NCBI RefSeq assembly: GCF_014290175.1
Contig: NZ_JACOOR010000002.1
Span: forward strand, 434,001 to 498,000
Reading direction: 5' to 3'
Origin: Anaerosacchariphilus hominis
Lineage (GTDB): Bacteria > Bacillota > Clostridia > Lachnospirales > Lachnospiraceae
DNA length: 64,000 nucleotides
In this document: positions 34,184 through 41,440 of the stretch, piece after piece
Position numbering within the stretch: position 1 is the stretch's first letter
Layout: each line of letters starts with the position of its first letter
The notes under the pieces: generated by a model
Seen by the model: only the letters and a program-made list of their open reading frames with translations
The model's database searches: none
Told to the model about the DNA's origin: nothing
Program-made: the position numbers and the translations under genes

Positions 34184-35125
34184 TCAGATCTGGAATTCTC
34201 CATCTTTAATGACCAGTGTATCGTCCAGATACAGGGTCGGCTTCAGAATGATGCCGTCCATATGGCAGTCGGCCTTGTTGACGCCGCCAAAGGAAGTATT
34301 GGTACCGAAGGCCACATGCACAGTGCCGTACACCTTCTCATCCTCCAGGATAATGCCGTTCAGGATAGCAGCCTCATTGGTGCCGATACCCAGCTCCGCT
34401 ACGGTGCTGTTGTTCTCATTGGCCAGAAGGACATCTAACATCTCGCTCTTCTCGCCAGTGATGGACTGAAGCTTGCCGTCTTTGATCACGAACTTCAGGG
34501 GAGCGTCCAGCTTGCCGATGCCGACCATGGAGCCGTCCACGATCATTTCACCGTTGACGCCGTCCTCCAGGGGAGCAATGTAAGCCTCGCCGGAGGGCAG
34601 GTTGCCGCACTGGCCGGCTTCCCGGTATACGCCCGGGCTGGGCACGCCGTCACGGCCATCCAAGTTCAGGGTCAGGGTGCAGCCGTCCTTCTGGATGACA
34701 GCCTTCTTTGCTTTCGTGAGAAGTTCAGTTACCTTGCCGGTGAGCTTCAGGACCTCGTCGTAATCCGCAGTCATGGCGCCTGCGCCGAACATCTCCTCGG
34801 TGATGCCGGGCATGGTAGCCACGCGGGTGCCGGTCTTCTGAGCCTCGATCTTTGCGTTGGTGTGGGTCAGGGACTTGGCGGTGGGGCAGATCACCACGTC
34901 TGCGGCCTTCATGGCCTCCGCTACGGTACGGGGCGGCTCCTCGCCGGAGAGCTCGCGCTCCTTCATAACCATCAGCAGAGCCTCGCAGCCCAGCTCCTTG
35001 GCTCCCTCGTAGAGCGCGGTGCCGATGGTGAGGCGGCTGTCGTCGGTGATAATCAGTACATCCTCGGTGGGCTTTACAGCCAGGCAGGATACCATGACAT
35101 TTTTTGCGATTTCTTTCAGTTCCAT
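34184..35125 (-). CDS. M29-like aminopeptidase
   Basis: 313 residues, RBS AAAGGAG. The C-terminal part has the ordered metal-ligand pattern of M29 (AmpS/PepS type) leucyl aminopeptidases: Glu in PSGEAYIAP, Glu in ELGIGTNEAA, His in GTVHVAFG and His-Asp in DCHMDGII. It is about 90 residues shorter than typical AmpS (~410), the loss being in the N-terminal part. It would remove N-terminal residues from imported peptides, fitting the OPT transporter divergent from this operon. Confidence 0.82.
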   Translation of the reverse strand: MELKEIAKNVMVSCLAVKPTEDVLIITDDSRLTIGTALYEGAKELGCEALLMVMKERELSGEEPPRTVAEAMKAADVVICPTAKSLTHTNAKIEAQKTGTRVATMPGITEEMFGAGAMTADYDEVLKLTGKVTELLTKAKKAVIQKDGCTLTLNLDGRDGVPSPGVYREAGQCGNLPSGEAYIAPLEDGVNGEMIVDGSMVGIGKLDAPLKFVIKDGKLQSITGEKSEMLDVLLANENNSTVAELGIGTNEAAILNGIILEDEKVYGTVHVAFGTNTSFGGVNKADCHMDGIILKPTLYLDDTLVIKDGEFQI

Positions 35126-35184
35126 TTCAGATACTCCTTTGTGTAATTACCTATTATAAATGGTATGACATAGAAAATCATGTT

Positions 35185-35859
35185 TTAGACGTCGGTTACT
35201 TCGGAAATCACCCGGGCCAGCAGGGTACGGGGCAGAACCACGGTCTTGCCGGTCTTTTCGGCGAACATTTCCTTCATCTTCTGGGTGAAGCCGATGCAGT
35301 CCAGAACTACCAAGTCCACGTCGTCCATGTGGCTGATTTCCTCGGCTGCCTTTTCCAGATCCGACCACTCACCGTAGGGGGAAGCAGCCACACTGGTACA
35401 CTCTTTCACATAGCCGCTCCATTTCTGGTTATTCTGCTCTAACTGGAGCGGAGACGGTGTGACAGCGGCAATATGGGAGGTGCGGGTCAGAAGAGGCACG
35501 ACTTTATGCAGAATGTCACAGGGGAAGACCATGGGGACATGAGAGGTCAGACTTTCCGGAAAGCTTCCGGTACAGAATACCATGATAAGCTTCACGCCTG
35601 CGGCCTCCAGCGCATCGATGCCCTTCTGAAGATTGCCGAGAATGTACTTTTCGGCGAAGGTGACGGAAGAGCCGTCTGTAAGTCTGGATACCAGTACATA
35701 GTCGTCGCCCTCCGGTTTGAACTTCTCAATTTCTTCACGGGTCAGACCATCCAGGCCGCCCCGCTGCAGCAGCTCAATCTTGCCGCCGAAGATATCCATG
35801 ATGTCACAGGTCACGTCCACTCTGGGGGCCTGTCCGATGGTGATTGCTCCGATTTTCAT
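35185..35859 (-). CDS. AroM-family protein
   Basis: 224 residues from ATG 35859 with AAAGGATG upstream; the frame is open further upstream only through the repeat element. MKIGAITIGQAPRVDVT is the hallmark start of AroM. Two cysteines, Cys96 (MVFCTGSF) and Cys188 (VVLDCIGFTQ), sit where the Asp/Glu racemase superfamily has its catalytic pair, suggesting a related fold. E. coli AroM has no known function. There are no shikimate genes here; it belongs with the racemase/DUF917/aminopeptidase set. Confidence 0.85.
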   Translation of the reverse strand: MKIGAITIGQAPRVDVTCDIMDIFGGKIELLQRGGLDGLTREEIEKFKPEGDDYVLVSRLTDGSSVTFAEKYILGNLQKGIDALEAAGVKLIMVFCTGSFPESLTSHVPMVFPCDILHKVVPLLTRTSHIAAVTPSPLQLEQNNQKWSGYVKECTSVAASPYGEWSDLEKAAEEISHMDDVDLVVLDCIGFTQKMKEMFAEKTGKTVVLPRTLLARVISEVTDV

Positions 35860-35933
35860 AAGATCATCCTTTCCAAATAAAATGTGATAAACGGTTCTGT
35901 AACAGGAGAACCCAGTGAAATTTTCTATTACAT

Positions 35934-36077
35934 AAAAAAGAATGTGCCGTTGGCACATTCTCGCGCCGAGGCGCGGTTGCCTTGGCAACCATCTACCACT
36001 GCGCCGAGTGCGCATCTTTGCAAGCTTTGCTTGCTTTTCTGGAATAGGGAATTCTATCGGAATTTCCTATTCCAGAA
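35934..36077 (-). repeat. Structured multi-hairpin repeat element, copy B
   Basis: 144 bases, reading on the minus strand with the same six hairpins as copy A and the T6 tail at 35939-35934. Hairpin 1 arms are 36077-36060 and 36054-36037, loop CGATA. Relative to copy A, three pairs in hairpin 1 changed on both sides (T-A to G-C, A-T to G-C, A-T to C-G), one base differs in the loop of hairpin 2, and the remaining 93 bases are identical. It lies between the DUF1177 and AroM-like genes, so its last hairpin could act as a terminator or attenuator within that gene set. Confidence 0.85.
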
Positions 36078-36125
36078 CAAAGGCAGCCGCAGAGTATGCG
36101 GCCGCCTCCTCGCGTGCAAAATAAT

Positions 36126-37064
36126 CTATTCGTTTCCGAGAGTCTGAAGCTGATCCATTCTGCCGTACAGCTTCACCAGACGTTCGTATTCCTTTTCATC
36201 ATAGAAGCTTGCCTCGCCGCGGCCGAAGGACTTGGCAACCTCCATCATGTAGCGTGCAGCCTCTTCCACGTCTGCAAAGTGACTGGAGCCTGTAGCACAG
36301 CCCGGAACCATGGTCTCGGTGGTGATAGCCACGCCTACGACCGGCGCCTTGGTAGCGGTGCAGGGCTGCAGAATGCTGTTCAGATGGTATACGTCATTGC
36401 CGTAAGGTGTGATATCCTGCATGCTCAGCGGGAATACATAGGGCAGCTGGCCGGTGGTACGCTGCATGATCTCCAGCAGATCCTCGGATACGCGAAGGAT
36501 CCAGCCCTCTTTTACGGTGTTGGAGATAGCGAAGCCTCTGGTGTTGATGACACGGTTGCCCTTGGTGGTGTCTACGGTCAGGATAGCGTCCAGCTCGGGG
36601 CTGACCTCTTCCTTATTCACCTGAGACATCTCCACCGGGGAGCCCATGAAGGGAACCGGCTTATGGGGAGCGGTGGGAGCGTGGGGGCAGATCTGAGTGG
36701 AAACGAATACGTCGCCCTCCAGATAGTCACCCTTGGTCTGCATATCCAGAAGCTTGGCTGCCACAGCCAGAGCACAGAGAGCGCCGTCGCCGTCGGATAC
36801 GAAGCCGATCATTTCAGGACGCGCGCCGATGCCGCCCAGACGTCCCAGAAGACCGATGGTGGGAGCGGAACCGCCCTTGGACTTACCGTTGGTACCCGGG
36901 ATCCGGACCTTTACCATATCGGTGCTGCCCTTCGGGCCTTCCAGCGGATAAACCTCCACATTGGCCTCGGGATTTACGGACTGCAGATATTTTTTAACAG
37001 CCGCGCCGTCTACCGTACTGCTGTCAAGTACGTCAAATACTTCCATAACCTGTTTAATAAGCAT
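36126..37064 (-). CDS. DUF1177-family protein
   Basis: 312 residues, RBS AGGAGGAAACACC before the ATG. The sequence (MEVFDVLDSSTVDGAAVKKY, GFVSDGDGALCALAVAAKLL, FVSTQICPHAPTAPHKP, FMGSPVEM, ILTVDTTKGNRVINTRGFA) matches DUF1177. Conserved His, Asp and Cys residues around ICPHAPTAPH suggest a metal site. No reaction is known for the family. It is the first gene of the minus-strand cluster and divergent from the OPT transporter, separated from the rest by copy B of the repeat element. Confidence 0.82.
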   Translation of the reverse strand: MLIKQVMEVFDVLDSSTVDGAAVKKYLQSVNPEANVEVYPLEGPKGSTDMVKVRIPGTNGKSKGGSAPTIGLLGRLGGIGARPEMIGFVSDGDGALCALAVAAKLLDMQTKGDYLEGDVFVSTQICPHAPTAPHKPVPFMGSPVEMSQVNKEEVSPELDAILTVDTTKGNRVINTRGFAISNTVKEGWILRVSEDLLEIMQRTTGQLPYVFPLSMQDITPYGNDVYHLNSILQPCTATKAPVVGVAITTETMVPGCATGSSHFADVEEAARYMMEVAKSFGRGEASFYDEKEYERLVKLYGRMDQLQTLGNE

Positions 37065-37099
37065 GGTGTTTCCTCCTAAAGTAATTTATATTAAGATAA

Positions 37100-37128
37100 A
37101 TCATACCTCATTTCCTATGGAAAAGCAA
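37100..37128 (-). promoter_or_regulatory. Promoter of the DUF1177 operon
   Basis: On the minus strand: TTGCTT (37128-37123), 17-base spacer, TATGAT (37105-37100). The spacer contains the dyad TTTCC-ATA-GGAAA, a possible operator. Confidence 0.6.
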
Positions 37129-37148
37129 CTGTTTTGGAAAGAAAGACA

Positions 37149-37163
37149 AATTTCCCGAAAATT
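37149..37163. promoter_or_regulatory. Candidate CodY box
   Basis: AATTTCCCGAAAATT matches the CodY consensus AATTTTCWGAAAATT at 13 of 15 positions. It lies between the divergent promoters of the DUF1177 operon and the OPT transporter. CodY is the usual branched-chain amino-acid/GTP sensor controlling peptide use in Firmicutes. The surrounding DNA is A/T-rich, so a chance match is possible. Confidence 0.45.
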
Positions 37164-37205
37164 TACGAAAAATTAAGAAAGTTTAAGAAATATTAACACT
37201 TTAAC

Positions 37206-37234
37206 TTGACACAGCTGGAAAGTGAGAGTATGAT
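37206..37234 (+). promoter_or_regulatory. Promoter of the OPT transporter gene
   Basis: TTGACA (37206-37211), 17-base spacer, TATGAT (37229-37234). Transcription near 37241 gives a ~75-base leader containing the hairpin at 37248-37289. Confidence 0.8.
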
Positions 37235-37247
37235 AATAAATATCACG

Positions 37248-37289
37248 AGCTATGAACGGGCATAGGAACGGGATGCCTGTGTCATAGCT
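37248..37289 (+). promoter_or_regulatory. Leader hairpin of the OPT transporter mRNA
   Basis: Outer stem AGCTATGA/TCATAGCT and inner stem CGGGCAT/ATGCCTG (one wobble) enclose a loop; TTTTG follows. The leader also repeats GAACGGG at 37254-37260 and 37266-37272. It could be an attenuator or ligand-binding leader; it matches no riboswitch class that I can identify. Confidence 0.5.
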
Positions 37290-37315
37290 TTTGTATTAGA
37301 AAGGAAGCTGATAAT

Positions 37316-37316
37316 A
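37316..37316 (+). other. Start-codon note for the OPT gene
   Basis: The ATG at 37316 is preceded by AAAGGAAG 11-14 bases upstream; no other in-frame start has a better site. Confidence 0.5.
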
Positions 37317-38998
37317 TGACAAATGAAAATCCTGAACTGAAAAAGCAGCAGTCAATTTCAGCAGCCGAGCATCCGAAGGCATGGGATCCCCAGGTAATGA
37401 TTCTGGGAATTCCTCTTGCAGTCGTAGGATGTATCATCGGTCTGGAGCTGATTGTCCGCACAGGAGTAACCCCGAACACCTCCATCATCGGAGCACTGTT
37501 TGCCATTCTTCTTTCCAGAATTCCGGTGGCTTTCTTAAGAAAGTACCGCAGCATTCACAGACAGAATCTTTTACAGACATCCATTTCCGCAGCTACATTC
37601 TCCGCTGCGAACTGCATGATCCTTCCCATCGGTATTCCGGTTATCATGGGACATTCCGAGCTGATGTTTCCCATGCTGATCGGCGTGATGCTGGCTACCT
37701 GCGTAGACGCGACCATCCTTTACAACTGCTTCGGATCTGAGATGTTCCCGGCAGAAGGCGCATGGCCGCCCGGAGTGGCAGCGGCAGATTCCATCCTGGC
37801 AGTTATCGAGAAAGGTAAGAAGGCAGTCCTTCTTCTGGTCGGTATCGGTCTTGGCTGGATAGGTAAGGTAGCAGGACTTCCCATGGACCTTCTGGGAGTA
37901 TCCTGGTTTGGTGATTTCGGAGCCATGGCCGCTTTGGCAGCAGGTTCCCTGGTGATCGGCGTCCTGAAGGTAAACGGTTTCTCCTTCTCTATCTTCGGAC
38001 ACGCGTTTAATTTCGTAACCAATGCATTTGGCGAGGGCTTTGTATATACAGACCACCTTCCGCTGCAGTATATGGCGCACGGCGTTATGATCGGCGCGGG
38101 TATCATTTCCCTGGTACAGTGCGGTATCGCCCTGTTCAAGAAGAGCAAGGGTGCCAAGGCAGTGGATACCACCAATGTGGTAAGCAACGAGCATATGAAG
38201 AAGACCCTGGGCGTGGGCTTCGGCGCATACCTGGTCATCGCTCTGTTCCTGGCAGTCGTAGGCGGCATCATCACACAGATGAGCGTACCGCAGTTCATCC
38301 TCTGGTTGATCTTCGCGGCATTCGCTGCTGAGGCGTCCGAGCTGATCGTAGGTATCTCCGCCATGTATTCCGGATGGTTCCCGGGATTCGCTACTGCCCT
38401 GATTTTCCTGATTGTCGGCATGCTTCTTGGTTTCCCGGCACTGGCTCTCGGCCTGCTGGTAGGCTTTACCGCAGCTACCGGCCCCTGCTTCTCTGATATG
38501 GCGTACGACCTGAAGTGCGGCTACATCTTAAGAGGAAACGGAGCAAATCCGGAGCTGGAGAAAGAGGGACGTAAGCAGCAGTTCTTTGCAGAGCTCATGG
38601 GCTTTGCCGTAGCATTTGTAATGGTTGCCTTCTTCGCAAATAAGTACTTCGGACAGGGACTGTTTGTAGCAGTATCCAATACCTTCGTAGCTACCATTGA
38701 CGCGGGAGCAAGCGGAGAAATCGCAAAATGGCTTCTTATCTGGGCTATCCCGGGCGCTATCATCCAGATTCTTGGCGGAAAACGTCAGCTGGGTATCCTG
38801 TTCGCTACCGGACTTCTGGTAGGTAATATCATCAACGGTCTGACCATCGCAGCCGGTCTGATTATCCGTCTGGTTGCTGTTCGCGCAAACAAAGAGAACG
38901 AGCAGACCCTCAACATCCTGGGCGCAGGCGCACTGGCAGGAGCTGCTATCTACAGCTTCTTCACCGCTACTCTGGGACTGGTAGGAAAGAAAGACTGA
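37316..38998 (+). CDS. OPT/YSL-family oligopeptide or metal-chelate transporter
   Basis: 560 residues with about 14-16 membrane spans. The sequence (AWDPQVMILGIPLAVVGCII, MILPIGIPVIMGHSELMF, ATCVDATILYNCFGSEMFPA, TGPCFSDMAYDLKCGYILRG) follows bacterial members of the OPT superfamily. Those import small peptides, modified peptides or metal-nicotianamine-like chelates by proton symport. The divergent operon encodes an aminopeptidase, racemase-like, AroM, DUF1177 and DUF917 proteins, so transport and breakdown of the same compound are likely linked. Ends in a strong terminator. Confidence 0.85.
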   Translation: MTNENPELKKQQSISAAEHPKAWDPQVMILGIPLAVVGCIIGLELIVRTGVTPNTSIIGALFAILLSRIPVAFLRKYRSIHRQNLLQTSISAATFSAANCMILPIGIPVIMGHSELMFPMLIGVMLATCVDATILYNCFGSEMFPAEGAWPPGVAAADSILAVIEKGKKAVLLLVGIGLGWIGKVAGLPMDLLGVSWFGDFGAMAALAAGSLVIGVLKVNGFSFSIFGHAFNFVTNAFGEGFVYTDHLPLQYMAHGVMIGAGIISLVQCGIALFKKSKGAKAVDTTNVVSNEHMKKTLGVGFGAYLVIALFLAVVGGIITQMSVPQFILWLIFAAFAAEASELIVGISAMYSGWFPGFATALIFLIVGMLLGFPALALGLLVGFTAATGPCFSDMAYDLKCGYILRGNGANPELEKEGRKQQFFAELMGFAVAFVMVAFFANKYFGQGLFVAVSNTFVATIDAGASGEIAKWLLIWAIPGAIIQILGGKRQLGILFATGLLVGNIINGLTIAAGLIIRLVAVRANKENEQTLNILGAGALAGAAIYSFFTATLGLVGKKD

Positions 38999-39050
38999 TA
39001 GGCATTGCGATTACATAAGTAAGAAAGTAAAAGCCTGATAGAAAGAAAAA

Positions 39051-39086
39051 GGGAATCCAGTCCGTAGATCGGACGGGTTCCCTTTT
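39051..39086 (+). terminator. Terminator of the OPT gene
   Basis: GGGAATCC/GGGTTCCC outer stem plus GTCCG/CGGAC inner stem, loop TAGAT, followed by TTTTC. Confidence 0.8.
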
Positions 39087-39121
39087 CTGTAAACAGGGCT
39101 TTTCCCACGAGGAAAGAAAAC

Positions 39122-40072
39122 ATGGATTATTTTATTATCATTGCGCCCAAGCTCGTCAGCTTCTTTCTGCTGATTGTGCTGGGATTTACGATTTCAAAGC
39201 TGGGGATCTTTCCGAAGAACTGTCTGCCGTCCCTGTCCGCCTTTTTAATTAAGGTAGTACTTCCCTGTCTGACCGTGTCGCTATTGTGTCAGAGGGGGAC
39301 CACTTGGGTGGATCTGGCGGGCTTCCACGGCATCGTACTCTGCCAGATGGCAGGTTATGTGCTGTTGGCGGCGGTGGGCCTTCTCTGCGTGAAGCTGGCC
39401 CGGATCCAGTCCCCCACCTCCAATGTACATGTGGGCTGCATGGTGGGCGGAAACTACGGATTCGTAGTGATTCCCATTCTGATGGCCCTGTACACACCGG
39501 AGAACGGACAGCAGTATATTCCCATTTGTTCCGCCATCGATACCATGATGGTGTGGACCCTGGGCCTTTACTTTTTCACAAGAGGGATCGAGAAGGACGG
39601 CGAGCCCTGGTATCGGATCCTGACGAAGCGGCTGTTTAATCCGATTCTGGTGTCCATCGTTCTGATTCTCACCCTGAATTCCCTTTCTGTGACCCTGCCG
39701 AATCCGGTGCTGGAGGTCTGCAACAATGTGGGAAATATCAGTTACAGCCTGGGGCTGATCTATGTGGGCTGCACCATTTGTTTTCTGAAGAAGGGAAGCC
39801 TCCACTGTCTGAAGACCCTGTGGATGCTGGTACTGACCAAGCTTTTCGCGGTGCCGCTGCTTATTTATATTCTGACCGGACCGTTCCTGCCGGAGACGGA
39901 GCGGGTGGTGCTGATGCTCATCGCAGGCGCGCCCTCCATGACCACCAGCTGTATGATCGCCAACCAGTACGGACTGGACGAGGATTACGCTTCCACGGCA
40001 GTTTTTGTAACCACCATCTGCTGTATGGTGACTATCCCGCTGCTGTTCCTGGCGTCGGCCCTGTTTCAGTAG
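39122..40072 (+). CDS. AEC-family permease
   Basis: 316 residues, RBS GAGGAAAG, about ten membrane spans. Start FIIIAPKLVSFFLLIVLGF and the end APSMTTSCMIANQYGLDEDY are typical of auxin-efflux-carrier/malate-permease family proteins, which move organic anions. The substrate is unknown. It follows the OPT transporter after a terminator and precedes the nitroreductase by 34 bases, so it may be co-expressed with the latter. Confidence 0.88.
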   Translation: MDYFIIIAPKLVSFFLLIVLGFTISKLGIFPKNCLPSLSAFLIKVVLPCLTVSLLCQRGTTWVDLAGFHGIVLCQMAGYVLLAAVGLLCVKLARIQSPTSNVHVGCMVGGNYGFVVIPILMALYTPENGQQYIPICSAIDTMMVWTLGLYFFTRGIEKDGEPWYRILTKRLFNPILVSIVLILTLNSLSVTLPNPVLEVCNNVGNISYSLGLIYVGCTICFLKKGSLHCLKTLWMLVLTKLFAVPLLIYILTGPFLPETERVVLMLIAGAPSMTTSCMIANQYGLDEDYASTAVFVTTICCMVTIPLLFLASALFQ

Positions 40073-40106
40073 AAACACACGCACATATATATAGGAGGAA
40101 AATCAT

Positions 40107-41036
40107 ATGGAACTGACAGAAGTAATCAAAAAGCGAAGAAGTATCCGGAAGTTTTCGGATAAACCGGTATCCCGGGAGCTCTTGACAGAACTGATAGAGG
40201 CGGCGGCCCTGGCTCCCACAGCCAGCAATCTGCAGGCCTGGCGGTTCTTCGTGGCGGACGATCCCACCCTGGTGCGGGAGATCGATTCCTTCAGCCCGGG
40301 TCTCTCGGGGCATCCTCCGGTGATCATTGCCATCGCCAGCGATCTGGCCGAGGTGGAGCGCCGGGGCAGTAAAAACAGTCTGGTCTACGGCCTGATGATG
40401 GACGCGTCCATGGCGGCGGAGAATCTGATGCTGAAGGCGGCAGATCTGGGCCTGGGCACCTGCGCCATCAAAAGCTACAACGATAAGGCAGTACATAAGC
40501 TTTTGAACCTGCCGGATACCATGCGGCTGGAGATACTGATTTCCTTGGGATGGCCCGAGGGAGAACCCCGGACGCCCAGACGGAAGCCCATGGAGGACGT
40601 GCTGTTCTGGAACGCCTGGGAGGAGCCGGAGAAGAGTACCGCGGATAGAACCCCGGAGGAAGAGCCTGCGAAAGCGCGGAAACCGGAAAACGATAAAAAA
40701 GCAGTCGGAAATCAGGCGGCTGCAGCCCGAACGGGAGGCGCGCAGGCGCAGCAGACAGAGACGCTGCGTTTTGATAAAAAAGAGCTGCAGGATCTTCTGA
40801 TCTATATGATCACCAGCGCGGCAGGTCTGCCCGGGGAACCCCATATGTACGGTCCCCTGCGGCTCATCGAGTCCTCCCGGAGACTGGCCGGAATGCTGAG
40901 CGCCGCCTACGGCGGAGAAGTATTCGGGGAACTGACCGCTCTCATCGATGCAGGAAAGGGCAGGAACATGACGGATCCGGAGGGCTTCTGCGAGATGCTT
41001 CAGGAGGCGGCAGCCAAGGCTACGGAGCTTTTGTAG
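40107..41036 (+). CDS. Nitroreductase fused to a DUF6092-like domain
   Basis: 309 residues, RBS AGGAGG. Residues 1-175 form an FMN-dependent nitroreductase domain: IKKRRSIRKFSDKPV, AALAPTASNLQAWRF, AADLGLGTCAIKSY, LISLGWPEGEPRTPR. A charged, Ala/Glu/Lys-rich linker follows (about 180-220). The C-terminal ~90 residues (KKELQDLLIYMITSAAGL, YGPLRLIESSRRLAGML) resemble DUF6092 as I remember it. A flavin reductase activity on quinones, nitro-compounds or other electrophiles is likely; the role of the appended domain is unknown. Confidence 0.85.
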   Translation: MELTEVIKKRRSIRKFSDKPVSRELLTELIEAAALAPTASNLQAWRFFVADDPTLVREIDSFSPGLSGHPPVIIAIASDLAEVERRGSKNSLVYGLMMDASMAAENLMLKAADLGLGTCAIKSYNDKAVHKLLNLPDTMRLEILISLGWPEGEPRTPRRKPMEDVLFWNAWEEPEKSTADRTPEEEPAKARKPENDKKAVGNQAAAARTGGAQAQQTETLRFDKKELQDLLIYMITSAAGLPGEPHMYGPLRLIESSRRLAGMLSAAYGGEVFGELTALIDAGKGRNMTDPEGFCEMLQEAAAKATELL

Positions 41037-41094
41037 AAAAATGCTAAAACATGTAAGAAAAACGGAAAAAAAGCAATAAATGGCCCCAAAATAT

Positions 41095-41123
41095 TTGACT
41101 GTACAGTAACGGTATTGTAAAAT
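41095..41123 (+). promoter_or_regulatory. Promoter with overlapping palindrome upstream of asd region
   Basis: TTGACT (41095-41100), 17-base spacer, TAAAAT (41118-41123). The perfect 10-base palindrome ACTGTACAGT (41098-41107) overlaps the -35 and is a plausible operator. Confidence 0.55.
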
Positions 41124-41176
41124 TTCCACAGGGGTTACAAATAAAGATACTTTGGAGAGATATTTATGAAGCGGGT

Positions 41177-41365
41177 GTGGAAAAGAATCCGCTTACGACC
41201 GACGCGGACGGAAAGCTTCGGATTTCTTTCAGTCTTCCGAAGGAGCTTCCGGCAGGCGCTGCGATAGAAGCAGACGGCATTTACCGGGTACTTCTGAACG
41301 AAGGCAGGGCGGTACTGAATACTCCGGTGAAGAAGCCGCAGGAAAAAAGTACTTGCAATTTCTGA
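41177..41365 (+). CDS. Possible 62-residue protein upstream of asd
   Basis: GTG-started frame of 62 residues with an alternating hydrophobic pattern (KLRISFSLPKELPAGAAIEA, IYRVLLNEGRAVLNTP) that resembles a beta-rich small domain. There is no clear RBS at the GTG, although GGAGAG lies 19 bases upstream. A competing 31-residue ATG frame starts at 41166. No family is recognised. It lies between two promoters and could be a real small protein, or the remnant of a longer gene, or only leader sequence. Confidence 0.35.
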   Translation: MEKNPLTTDADGKLRISFSLPKELPAGAAIEADGIYRVLLNEGRAVLNTPVKKPQEKSTCNF

Positions 41366-41381
41366 AAAATTGCGGTAGTAT
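41353..41381 (+). promoter_or_regulatory. Promoter of asd
   Basis: TTGCAA (41353-41358), 17-base spacer, TAGTAT (41376-41381). The small dyad GCAATTT/AAATTGC occupies the spacer and could be an operator. The leader before the ATG at 41441 is about 53 bases. Confidence 0.55.
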
Positions 41382-41440
41382 TTTGAAAGACATACAAATG
41401 TCCGCAGAAAAAAGACATTCTACAGAGGAGAGTATGAAAA

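Noticed and set aside
32374..34209. 611-codon plus-strand frame opposite DUF917 and racemase genes
   Set aside because: The minus-strand genes have RBSs, catalytic cysteines and family motifs; the plus-strand frame has no recognisable domain and crosses the boundary of two genes.
30138..36125. Integration of a genomic island at the tRNA-Gly gene
   Set aside because: No integrase and no direct repeat of the tRNA 3' end was seen downstream; the inverted repeat copies are structured elements rather than attachment sites.
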